DNA from: VBAS01 sp965652775
GTDB lineage: Bacteria > Bacteroidota > Bacteroidia > Chitinophagales > Chitinophagaceae
Direction of reading: 5' to 3'
DNA length: 16,839 bases
NCBI GenBank assembly: GCA_965652775.1
Contig: CBFGXP010000074.1
Coordinates: forward strand, 1 to 16,839
The position numbers were made by a program, and so were the translations under genes. How positions within the stretch are numbered: position 1 is the stretch's first letter; each line of letters begins with the position of its first letter. The notes beneath the pieces are model-generated. The model ran no database searches and had not been told where the DNA came from. It was given only the letters and a program-made list of their open reading frames with translations. Below are positions 1 to 6,516 of this stretch, one piece after another.

Positions 1-168
1 ACATGAAGGATGTATGTTTTGTAAATATACACCCGCCGTTTTGAAAAAAGAACTGTGGCAAGCAATTTTTATTTATAGTCCGGAAGACGGTAGGGCCGAA
101 AGTCCGGAAGTATAATTCTTATTTTATTAAAAGTCTTCCTGTCTTTCTGACTTTCCGACTTTCTGACA
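1..168. other. Intergenic region downstream of leuB
   Basis: I see no convincing gene here. A short plus-strand reading frame is open from position 3 to a TGA at 42-44 and could be the end of a gene that starts outside the window, but 13 codons are too few to judge. The stretch 77-167 is repeat-rich and is described separately. No clean rho-independent terminator for the leucine operon is visible. The only candidate is an imperfect inverted repeat, 98-110 with 135-147, whose 24-base AT-rich loop argues against efficient termination. Confidence 0.5.
77..167. repeat. Short direct, inverted and period-8 tandem repeats after leuB
   Basis: The 10-mer agtccggaag occurs at 77-86 and again at 101-110. 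Bases 98-110 and 135-147 form an imperfect inverted repeat with 11 of 13 positions complementary. From 141 to 167 a period-8 tandem runs as gtctttct, gactttcc, gactttct, gac. All of this is visible directly. I recall that GACTTTC-type runs are common between genes in Chitinophagaceae, but I cannot confirm copy number here. The block sits directly after the leuB stop codon and could affect the 3' end of the leu mRNA. Confidence 0.6.
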
Positions 169-1284
169 TCAGATTATCGTTGATTTACGTAACTCAATAT
201 TCTCTTTCTTAATAGAGCCCGGGATTTTTCCACTTACATAGTCGCACAACAGTTCACCTATTGTAGAAGTGAAATAAAAATTAACGGGATCGATATCTTT
301 AGTAACAAAGTTGTTCTCCAATGTCCATTCAACCGCATCACGAACAACGGCAGCTTCTTCTTTCATCCCGAAATGCTCAAGCATCATCGCAGCACTCAAT
401 ACAGAACCGGTAGGATTGGCAATGTCCTTTCCTGCTGCCTGGGGATAGGAACCATGAATAGGCTCAAATAATGCAGTTTTGTTCCCAACAGAAGCAGAAG
501 GTAACATACCCAGCGAACCACTCAGCACACTTGCTTCATCACTGATTATATCGCCAAACATATTTTCGGTAAGCACTACATCAAATTGTTTTGGGTTCAG
601 GATGATCTGCATGGCTGCATTATCCACGAACATATAATCAACTTTTACATCTGTGTATTGGGTTGCTATTTGCTGTACTGTTTTTCTCCATAGCCTGGAA
701 GTATCAAGCACGTTGGCTTTATCGACCAACGTCAGCTTATTTCTTCTTTTCTGCGCATATTTAAAAGCGAGATGAGAAATCCTTTCGATCTCTTCTTTGG
801 TATAGGTACATTCATCGCTTGCTGAATTTCCATCTTCAGCGGTTTGTTTTTTACCGAAATAAATTCCACCCGTAAGCTCACGGAAGATGATAAAATCAAC
901 ACCTTCCATATTTTTTGGTTTAATAGGGCAGAGGTGTTGTAAGGTTGGGTAAGTAGTAACAGGGCGTATGTTTGCAAATAATTGTAACGCTTTCCTGATT
1001 CCAAGTATTCCCTGCTCAGGTCGCACTTTTGCATTCGGGTCATTGTCGTATTTCGGATGACCAACGGCACCAAACAAAACTGCGTCACAGTCAAGACATA
1101 TGTCTATAGTATCAGCCGGTAAGGCCGTACCTGTTTTATCAATAGCATCAGCGCCGATCAAGGCTTCATGATATTCAAATGTATGGCCAAATCTTTCGGC
1201 CACTGCATTCAGCACACGGATGGATTGGTTGGTCACTTCAGGGCCAATTCCATCACCGTTTAAAATTGCAATTTTCTTTTTCAT
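169..1284 (-). CDS. leuB: 3-isopropylmalate dehydrogenase
   Basis: LeuB oxidises and decarboxylates 3-isopropylmalate to 4-methyl-2-oxopentanoate with NAD+ in the cytoplasm, the last leucine-specific step before transamination. With the ATG at 1284 the protein has 371 residues, normal for the family. Visible landmarks are the N-terminal GDGIGPEV, substrate arginines R97, R107 and R135, FRELTGGIYFG from about 134, VDKANVL with K189, FVDNAAMQ with D221, GDIISDEAS with metal-ligand aspartates D245 and D249, and the nucleotide-binding EPIHGSYPQAAGKDIANP from 274. An in-frame ATG at 1311 would add nine residues (MKPWKNKPY) and overlap the end of leuD. I prefer 1284 because MKKKIAILNGDGIGPEV is the usual family N-terminus and leaves a 7-base gap to leuD. 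It is the last gene of the leuACDB operon. Confidence 0.95.
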   Translation of the reverse strand: MKKKIAILNGDGIGPEVTNQSIRVLNAVAERFGHTFEYHEALIGADAIDKTGTALPADTIDICLDCDAVLFGAVGHPKYDNDPNAKVRPEQGILGIRKALQLFANIRPVTTYPTLQHLCPIKPKNMEGVDFIIFRELTGGIYFGKKQTAEDGNSASDECTYTKEEIERISHLAFKYAQKRRNKLTLVDKANVLDTSRLWRKTVQQIATQYTDVKVDYMFVDNAAMQIILNPKQFDVVLTENMFGDIISDEASVLSGSLGMLPSASVGNKTALFEPIHGSYPQAAGKDIANPTGSVLSAAMMLEHFGMKEEAAVVRDAVEWTLENNFVTKDIDPVNFYFTSTIGELLCDYVSGKIPGSIKKENIELRKSTII

Positions 1285-1291
1285 ATAAGGT

Positions 1292-1927
1292 TTATTTTTC
1301 CAGGGTTTCAAATTCTTCTATTTCTTTTTTGGCACTTAATAAGTAATCGATATCATCATATCCATTTAACAGGCATGTTTTTTTATAACTGTTTATTTCG
1401 AAATTTTCTGTTTCGCCGGCGGCGCTTATGACTTGTTGTTCAAGATTTACTTCAATTTCAGTTGCAGGATTTTTTTCAACAGCAGTAAATATTTTTTCTA
1501 AGAAGCCCTCACTAACTGTAACCGGCAATAAAAAATTGTTAAGTGAATTGTTTTTAAAAATGTCAGCAAAAAAACTGCTTACCACTACATCAAATCCCGC
1601 GTCTTTGATTGCCCATGCCGCATGTTCCCTTGAAGAACCACAGCCAAAATTCTTTCCGGCAACCAAAATTTTACCGCTGTATTTTTTGTTATTTAATGCA
1701 AAATCTTCTCTCGGTTGGTTCTCGTCATCATTTAGATATCTCCAGTCGCGAAATAAATTTTTGCCAAATCCTTCACGGCTTGTCGCTTTTAAAAAACGTG
1801 CAGGTATGATCTGGTCAGTATCCACATTTTCTATTTTAAGCGGAACTGCTGTTGATTTGAAACTCCATGTCTCCGCCGCGCCGGAAGAACTTAGGTTTGA
1901 ACTTTCTTTATTTATCGGTGTCGACAT
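1292..1927 (-). CDS. leuD: 3-isopropylmalate dehydratase small subunit
   Basis: LeuD is the small (swivel-domain) subunit of isopropylmalate isomerase and works with LeuC to convert 2-isopropylmalate to 3-isopropylmalate. The 211-residue product shows NVDTDQIIPARFLK at 34-47 and NFGCGSSREHA at 93-103, the family signatures. The gene starts 8 bases after the leuC stop and ends 7 bases before the leuB start, so tight co-transcription is expected. One oddity: homologous sequence seems to begin near W21-F23, preceded by about 20 Ser/Asn-rich residues that I do not recognise as conserved. I see no alternative in-frame start closer to the core, so the extension appears real. Its DNA includes a GC-rich imperfect palindrome at 1872-1885. 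Confidence 0.95.
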   Translation of the reverse strand: MSTPINKESSNLSSSGAAETWSFKSTAVPLKIENVDTDQIIPARFLKATSREGFGKNLFRDWRYLNDDENQPREDFALNNKKYSGKILVAGKNFGCGSSREHAAWAIKDAGFDVVVSSFFADIFKNNSLNNFLLPVTVSEGFLEKIFTAVEKNPATEIEVNLEQQVISAAGETENFEINSYKKTCLLNGYDDIDYLLSAKKEIEEFETLEK

Positions 1928-1935
1928 TTTTTCAA

Positions 1936-3390
1936 TTAATTAGATTGTTCAAGTTCTGTTAGAGTGTTCGTTAACTCCCCTTTAGGGGTTGGGGGCAATA
2001 ATTCTCTTACATCTGACACTTTTCCGGTGATTGCCGCTGCTGCTGCAGTTAATGGGCTTGCAAGCATTGTTCTTGCACCCGGGCCCTGTCTTCCTTCAAA
2101 ATTTCGATTGCTCGTGCTAATGCAATATTTACCAGCAGGGATCTTATCTTCATTCATTCCCAGACATGCACTGCATCCGGGTTGACGTAACATAAAACCT
2201 GCTTCTTCAAAGACTTTATCAATGCCTTCTTCGATTGCCTGCTTTTCTACCTGCTTGCTTCCGGGTACTACCCATACTTCCACATTATCTGCCTTCTTTT
2301 TTCCTTTTACAAATGATGCTACCATTCTCAAATCCTCAATTCTTGAATTGGTGCAACTGCCGATGAATACATAATCCACTCTTTGCCCCTTGATAGCAGA
2401 TCCCTCTTTTAGCCCCATATAAGCAAGTGATTTTGATAAACCACTCTTGTCAGTATCATTAACTGTTTCAGCCGTTGGAATTTTTTCATTTACACCAATC
2501 CCCATTCCCGGGTTGGTCCCGTAGGTTATCATTGGTTGTATATCATCAGCATCAAGGAAGATCTCGTTATCAAATCTTGCATCACCTTCACTGTATAACG
2601 TTTCCCAATAGCTCACTGCCTTATCCCATTCTTCTCCCTGTGGCGCAAATTTTCTTCCTTTGATATAATTAAATGTTGTTTCATCCGGAGCAATCAAACC
2701 ACACCTTGCACCCATTTCAATACTCATATTGCAAATGGTCATTCTGGCTTCCATTGATAAGCTTGTTATAGCAGAACCCGCAAATTCCACTGCATAACCT
2801 GTAGCACCACTTGCGGAAATTTTAGAAAGTATATAAAGAACAATATCCTTGCTTACTACACCTTTATTCAATTCGCCATTAACATTTATCCGCATCAGTT
2901 TGGGCTTTGTTTGTAATAAACATTGTGTTGCCAAAACCATTTCTACTTCACTTGTCCCAATGCCAAAGGCAATAGCGCCAAATGCGCCGTGTGTTGAAGT
3001 ATGACTATCTCCACACACAATCGTCATTCCCGGTAGCGTAATGCCGAGCTCGGGTCCTATGACATGAACAATGCCCTGGAACGGATGTCCAAGGCCATAT
3101 AATTCTACGCCGTGTTCGGAGCAATTCTTTATTAATGCTTCGACCTGTTTTCGGCTAAGTTCTTCTTTGATGGGTAAATGCTGGTTGATTGTGGGAACGT
3201 TGTGATCGGCAGTAGCTACAGTTTGTTGCGGACGAAAAACTTTGATGCCCCTTTTATTCAAACCGTTGAATGCCTGTGGGCTGGTTACTTCGTGAATAAA
3301 ATGTTTATCTATATATAAAACAGAAGGGCCATCATCAATTTTTTTGACGATATGTTTGTCCCAGATCTTATCAAATAATGTTTTGCTCAT
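1936..3390 (-). CDS. leuC: 3-isopropylmalate dehydratase large subunit
   Basis: LeuC is the aconitase-family large subunit of isopropylmalate isomerase, which binds a [4Fe-4S] cluster and acts with LeuD. From the ATG at 3390 the protein has 484 residues. Landmarks are GDSHTSTHGAFGAI from 128, the first cluster cysteine in FIGSCTNSR (C346), and the pair in GCSACLGMN (C406, C409). The reading frame extends upstream to an ATG at 3441, but that stretch translates an intergenic hairpin. MSKTLFDKIW is the usual family start and has an aggaa motif just before it. The conserved core ends near VSDVREL at about residue 464, the normal LeuC length. About 20 further residues follow (LPPTPKGELTNTLTELEQSN), encoded by a repeat-like sequence that is listed separately. 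Confidence 0.95.
   Translation of the reverse strand: MSKTLFDKIWDKHIVKKIDDGPSVLYIDKHFIHEVTSPQAFNGLNKRGIKVFRPQQTVATADHNVPTINQHLPIKEELSRKQVEALIKNCSEHGVELYGLGHPFQGIVHVIGPELGITLPGMTIVCGDSHTSTHGAFGAIAFGIGTSEVEMVLATQCLLQTKPKLMRINVNGELNKGVVSKDIVLYILSKISASGATGYAVEFAGSAITSLSMEARMTICNMSIEMGARCGLIAPDETTFNYIKGRKFAPQGEEWDKAVSYWETLYSEGDARFDNEIFLDADDIQPMITYGTNPGMGIGVNEKIPTAETVNDTDKSGLSKSLAYMGLKEGSAIKGQRVDYVFIGSCTNSRIEDLRMVASFVKGKKKADNVEVWVVPGSKQVEKQAIEEGIDKVFEEAGFMLRQPGCSACLGMNEDKIPAGKYCISTSNRNFEGRQGPGARTMLASPLTAAAAAITGKVSDVRELLPPTPKGELTNTLTELEQSN
1975..1995. repeat. CCCCTTTAGGGG-type palindrome inside the leuC 3' end
   Basis: Positions 1977-1988 read CCCCTTTAGGGG, a 12-base sequence with four-base complementary arms, followed by ttggggg. 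On the coding strand it encodes PPTPKGEL near the C-terminus of LeuC, past the conserved core. From general familiarity, CTCCCCTTTAGGGG-like sequences are common dispersed repeats in Bacteroidota genomes, often near gene ends. That is recollection and was not checked here. Confidence 0.5.
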
Positions 3391-3410
3391 TTCCTGCTTT
3401 TGAAAAAATT

Positions 3411-3432
3411 GCGTGGCGTAGAAACGCCACGC
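3411..3432 (-). terminator. Terminator-like hairpin between leuA and leuC
   Basis: The arms 3411-3419 (gcgtggcgt) and 3424-3432 (acgccacgc) are perfect 9-bp complements around a 4-base loop. On the minus strand, the direction of the leu operon, the hairpin is followed at once by AATTTTTTC, so it has the form of a rho-independent terminator or attenuator. It lies 20 bases upstream of the leuC start. It could lower leuCDB expression relative to leuA, protect an mRNA end, or simply be a REP-like repeat. Confidence 0.5.
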
Positions 3433-3452
3433 TAAAACCAAAACTTACTGCT

Positions 3453-3468
3453 GTCCGCCTTGACGGAC
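3453..3468. repeat. Small palindrome GTCCG-N6-CGGAC in the leuA-leuC gap
   Basis: A 5-bp perfect stem with a 6-base loop lies 13 bases after the leuA stop codon. Sequences like TCCGCCTTGACGGA are, as I recall, frequent intergenic palindromes in Bacteroidota, so this may be a degenerate REP-type element. Together with the hairpin at 3411-3432 it fills most of the 90-base leuA-leuC spacer. Confidence 0.4.
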
Positions 3469-3480
3469 TATGAGAAAAAT

Positions 3481-4650
3481 TTATACAATGACTGCTTCAG
3501 GCTTATATTGTTTCGCCATTGTAAGCAGATCATTATCTTCAACTTCCTTTTTTGAGTCAGCGACTTTCACAAATTGTTCATACAACTTATCAATGTCATT
3601 TCTTGTGAAGTCGTAACCTAATTTTCTAAAACGATGGGCCAATGCACTTCTCCCGCTTCTTGCCGTCAACACAATTTTAGAACCTTCCGCTCCTACATCT
3701 TCCGGTTTAATAATTTCATAACACAATGCATCTTTTAAAAAGCCATCCTGGTGTATGCCTGATGAATGTGAAAACGCGTTGCTTCCGACTATTGCCTTGT
3801 TTGCCTGCACAGGCATACGCATGGTATCGGCAACCAGCTGGCTGATCGGATTCAATAGCTCTGTTTTAATATTAGTATGGTAGCCAAGTGTAAAATGTTG
3901 TTTAAGTATCATCACTACTTCTTCAAGCGAAGTATTACCAGCCCTTTCACCCAATCCATTGATGGTACATTCGATTTGGCGGGCTCCGTTCAATACACCT
4001 GATATTGAATTTGCAGTCGCCAATCCAAGATCATTATGACAATGACAGGAGATGATCGCCTTATCAATATTTGGAACGTTATTTTTTAAGTAAGCAATTT
4101 TTTCTCCGTACTGATGAGGCAGGCAATAACCAGTTGTATCCGGAATATTAACGGTGGTTGCACCTGCTTTGATCACGGCTTCAATTACCCTGGCGAGATA
4201 ATCATTGTCGGTACGGCCAGCATCCTCTGCGTAAAACTCAACATTGTCAACAAAATTTCTGGCCCATTTCACGCATTGAATAGCTCTCTCCAAAATTTCT
4301 TCCCTGGTAGAATTAAATTTAGCCTTTATATGAAGGTCAGAAGTGCCGATGCCTGTGTGAATACGCGGATTTCTTGCAAGCTTCAGTGCTTCGGCGGCAA
4401 CCTCAATATCCTTTTGTACCGCACGGCTCAGACCGCAAACCTGCGCATCTTTAACGATCGCAGCTATTTGTTTTACGCTTTCAAAATCCCCGGGGCTTGA
4501 GATCGGGAATCCAGCTTCTATTATATCAACGCCAAGCTCTTCCAATTGAAGAGCCAGTTCGATCTTTTCTTTTGTATTTAGTTTACAACCGGGAACTTGC
4601 TCGCCATCCCTGAGAGTGGTATCAAAAATGTAAACCCTGTTATTTGGCAT
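3481..4650 (-). CDS. leuA: 2-isopropylmalate synthase, short form without regulatory domain
   Basis: LeuA condenses acetyl-CoA with 2-oxoisovalerate, the committed step of leucine synthesis. The catalytic TIM barrel is complete: FDTTLRDGEQVPG from residue 9 (metal-ligand D10), HCHND at 203-207 (H203 and H205 as metal ligands), NGLGERAGN at 231-239, and the following subdomain with SSGIHQDG and RSGRSALAHRFRKLGYDF. At 389 residues it is well short of the roughly 500 or more of LeuA proteins that carry the C-terminal allosteric dimer domain, and it ends soon after the subdomain where that domain would begin. Allosteric leucine inhibition of the usual type is therefore unlikely; this is an inference. 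Position as first gene of leuACDB argues against homocitrate or citramalate synthase, which share the fold. Confidence 0.92.
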   Translation of the reverse strand: MPNNRVYIFDTTLRDGEQVPGCKLNTKEKIELALQLEELGVDIIEAGFPISSPGDFESVKQIAAIVKDAQVCGLSRAVQKDIEVAAEALKLARNPRIHTGIGTSDLHIKAKFNSTREEILERAIQCVKWARNFVDNVEFYAEDAGRTDNDYLARVIEAVIKAGATTVNIPDTTGYCLPHQYGEKIAYLKNNVPNIDKAIISCHCHNDLGLATANSISGVLNGARQIECTINGLGERAGNTSLEEVVMILKQHFTLGYHTNIKTELLNPISQLVADTMRMPVQANKAIVGSNAFSHSSGIHQDGFLKDALCYEIIKPEDVGAEGSKIVLTARSGRSALAHRFRKLGYDFTRNDIDKLYEQFVKVADSKKEVEDNDLLTMAKQYKPEAVIV

Positions 4651-4676
4651 ACAAACGTTTAATCAGGTGATAAAAT

Positions 4677-4734
4677 AAACAGGCTGCTTATTTTTGTGTT
4701 GCTTGCCGGTAACCAATAAACTTACAGCCTGTTT
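4677..4734 (-). promoter_or_regulatory. leuA leader inverted repeat
   Basis: Bases 4677-4686 (aaacaggctg) and 4725-4734 (cagcctgttt) are perfect 10-bp complements separated by 38 bases. Inside the spacer, 4699-4716 is an imperfect palindrome (TTGCTTGCCGGTAACCAA, 14 of 18 positions symmetrical). The element lies 27-84 bases upstream of the leuA ATG, just downstream of a candidate promoter. It could be a 5' mRNA stem or an operator for a DNA-binding protein. No leader peptide rich in leucine codons is visible, so classical leucine attenuation is not supported. Confidence 0.45.
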
Positions 4735-4737
4735 TTT

Positions 4738-4768
4738 CGAAAGTATTTCTATTTATCTTCCCGGTCAA
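4738..4768 (-). promoter_or_regulatory. Candidate leu operon promoter
   Basis: On the minus strand TACTTTCG (4745 down to 4738) matches the Bacteroidota -7 consensus TAnnTTTG with one mismatch. A TTG (4768 down to 4766) lies 20 bases upstream, in the usual place for the -33 element. Transcription would begin near 4732, about 80 bases before the leuA ATG and at the first arm of the leader inverted repeat. No experimental start site is known to me. Confidence 0.4.
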
Positions 4769-4858
4769 GTCAAAATTGAATGAATTTTACGCCGGGCAGG
4801 GGGTGCAAAATCTGATGAAACCCTTGCCAGGAGCGAATATTAGCTAATTAAAACTACA

Positions 4859-6424
4859 ATGCCCAACCGGTCGGCCGACACACTTTTCCAGCTCATAAAA
4901 TCGCTTGAAAAAAGCGAGAAGAGAAACTTTAAGCTATTTGTAAAAAGGAACTCTTCCGGTGGTGATCTGAAATTCATTCAGCTCTTTGATGCGCTTGATG
5001 GCATGAAGGAATACGATGAAGCCAATTTGCTCAAAAAAAACAAAACATTAAAGAAGCAACAGCTTTCTAACATCAAGGCACATTTGTACAAACAGATATT
5101 GGCGAGCCTGCGGATCATTCGTGACGAACATAATATCGACATCCAATTGCACGAGCAGATGGATCATGCACGGATATTGTATAATAAAGGTCTTTACCTG
5201 CAAAGCCTTAAAGTGCTCGATAAAATGAAAGAAGTTGCAAGAGCACATCACCAGTTAACCTATTTACAGCAGGTTTTATTTTTTGAAAAAAAGATCGAAG
5301 CATTGTTCATCACACGAAGTATGCGTAACAGGGCCGATCAGTTAACAAAGGAAAGTGAAGAAGTAAATGAAAAGCTCACGATCGTAAATAAACTTTCCAA
5401 TCTTTCGTTACAGTTATATAGCTGGTATATTCAACATGGCCATGCAAGGAATAAAAAAGATTTTGAAGAGCTTAAAGAATATTTTGAAAAGTATTTACCA
5501 AAAGAAATAAAGAAGGATTCCTTTTACGAAAAACTCTATTTATACCAGTGTTATACATGGTATGCATTTATCAGCCAGGATTTTTTGCAATACTACCGTT
5601 ATACTCAGAAGTGGGTTGATCTTTTTGCCGAATACCCTATGATGCTTACTGCTGAAACAGCAATGTATATTAAAGGAATGCATAACCTCATGGGTGCTCA
5701 TTTCAACCTGTTGAATCATGAAAAATTAAAAGAATCAATACGACAATTTGAAAACTTTACCAAACATCCGATCATTACTGATAATGAAAACAATCGCATT
5801 CTTACTTATGTATACTTATATACGGCGAAACTTAATCTATGTTTCCTGCAAGGCAATTTTACAAAAGGCCTGAAGCTGGTTCCGTTTCTTGAAAAAATGC
5901 TCAAAGAGTATGGGCTCTATCTTGATAAGCATCGTGTCCTTGTGTTTTATTATAAGATCGCCAGTCTTTATTTTGGAAGCGGGGATAATGAAAAGGCAAT
6001 TGACTATTTAAATAAGATCATCAATGAGAAGGCAGACCTGCGAACAGATCTCCAATGTTATTCAAGATTATTACACCTGATTGCTCACTATGAACTGGGA
6101 AATTTTGAATTGCTGGAATACCTGATCAAAGCTGTTTATCGCTATATGGCCAAAATGGAAAATCTGAGTAAAGTGGAAGAAGAGATGTTTGCTTTTCTTC
6201 GTCGTTCATTCCGGGTTGGTGCTCATGCATTGAAACCTGAGTTTGAAAAATTATTGGAAACATTGAAGAAGTATGAACGAAACCCGCTTGAGACAAGAGC
6301 ATTCAGCTATCTTGATGTGATTTCCTGGTTGGAGAGTAAGATCAATAATGTGAATGTGCAGGATGTGATAAGAGAGAAGTATTTGATAGGAAAGAAAGAT
6401 AAGAGCGTCAAATCTGAAATATAA
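4859..6424 (+). CDS. Conserved helical-repeat (TPR-like) protein of unknown function
   Basis: I do not recognise a named function. The 521-residue product has no signal peptide or membrane segment and should be cytoplasmic. It is almost wholly alpha-helical and rich in Lys, Glu, Leu and Tyr. An N-terminal helical block (residues 1-90, with LIKSLEKSEKRNFKLF and a KQILASLRIIRDE helix) precedes helix-turn-helix pairs resembling tetratricopeptide repeats, most clearly near 105-130 and 366-392 (GSGDNEKAIDYLNKIINEK). A C-terminal SYLDVISWLESKI motif lies around 483-495. I believe proteins of this layout are widespread in Bacteroidota without known function. A protein-interaction scaffold is the likeliest role, by inference. 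The gene is divergent from leuA across 208 bases and ends 92 bases before carA, which has its own promoter-like box, so a shared role with either is not implied. Confidence 0.85.
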   Translation: MPNRSADTLFQLIKSLEKSEKRNFKLFVKRNSSGGDLKFIQLFDALDGMKEYDEANLLKKNKTLKKQQLSNIKAHLYKQILASLRIIRDEHNIDIQLHEQMDHARILYNKGLYLQSLKVLDKMKEVARAHHQLTYLQQVLFFEKKIEALFITRSMRNRADQLTKESEEVNEKLTIVNKLSNLSLQLYSWYIQHGHARNKKDFEELKEYFEKYLPKEIKKDSFYEKLYLYQCYTWYAFISQDFLQYYRYTQKWVDLFAEYPMMLTAETAMYIKGMHNLMGAHFNLLNHEKLKESIRQFENFTKHPIITDNENNRILTYVYLYTAKLNLCFLQGNFTKGLKLVPFLEKMLKEYGLYLDKHRVLVFYYKIASLYFGSGDNEKAIDYLNKIINEKADLRTDLQCYSRLLHLIAHYELGNFELLEYLIKAVYRYMAKMENLSKVEEEMFAFLRRSFRVGAHALKPEFEKLLETLKKYERNPLETRAFSYLDVISWLESKINNVNVQDVIREKYLIGKKDKSVKSEI

Positions 6425-6486
6425 GAAGGCAGAATATATGTTGGTAACTCCTTAAAATTATTACGCCTAAATCCGCTGCTGCTCCT

Positions 6487-6494
6487 TACTTTTG
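6487..6494 (+). promoter_or_regulatory. -7 promoter element of carA
   Basis: TACTTTTG is an exact match to the Bacteroidota -7 consensus TAnnTTTG and ends 22 bases before the carA ATG, giving a short leader of roughly 15 bases. I see no clear TTG at the expected -33 distance. Its position in the 92-base gap after the preceding gene suggests that carA is transcribed from its own promoter. Confidence 0.5.
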
Positions 6495-6516
6495 CGCAAT
6501 TTATTTTTTTCTTATT

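Noticed and set aside
1428..1943. A 171-codon plus-strand open frame opposite leuD
   Set aside because: It lies wholly within the leuD region on the other strand, has low-complexity hydrophobic translation and no family signature. leuD is certain, so this is a shadow frame.
3391..3441. A longer LeuC start adding 17 residues
   Set aside because: The added peptide is the translation of the intergenic hairpin, and the family N-terminus MSKTLFDKIW begins at 3390 with a better ribosome-binding site.
4689..4696. TATTTTTG as a promoter for the helical-repeat protein gene
   Set aside because: It matches TAnnTTTG exactly, but it lies more than 160 bases from the start and lacks a TTG at the -33 distance. 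Such matches arise by chance in AT-rich DNA.
4651..4737. Leucine leader-peptide attenuator or T-box upstream of leuA
   Set aside because: No short ATG-initiated frame with leucine codons exists in the leader, and no T-box sequence or strong terminator with a U tract follows the inverted repeat.
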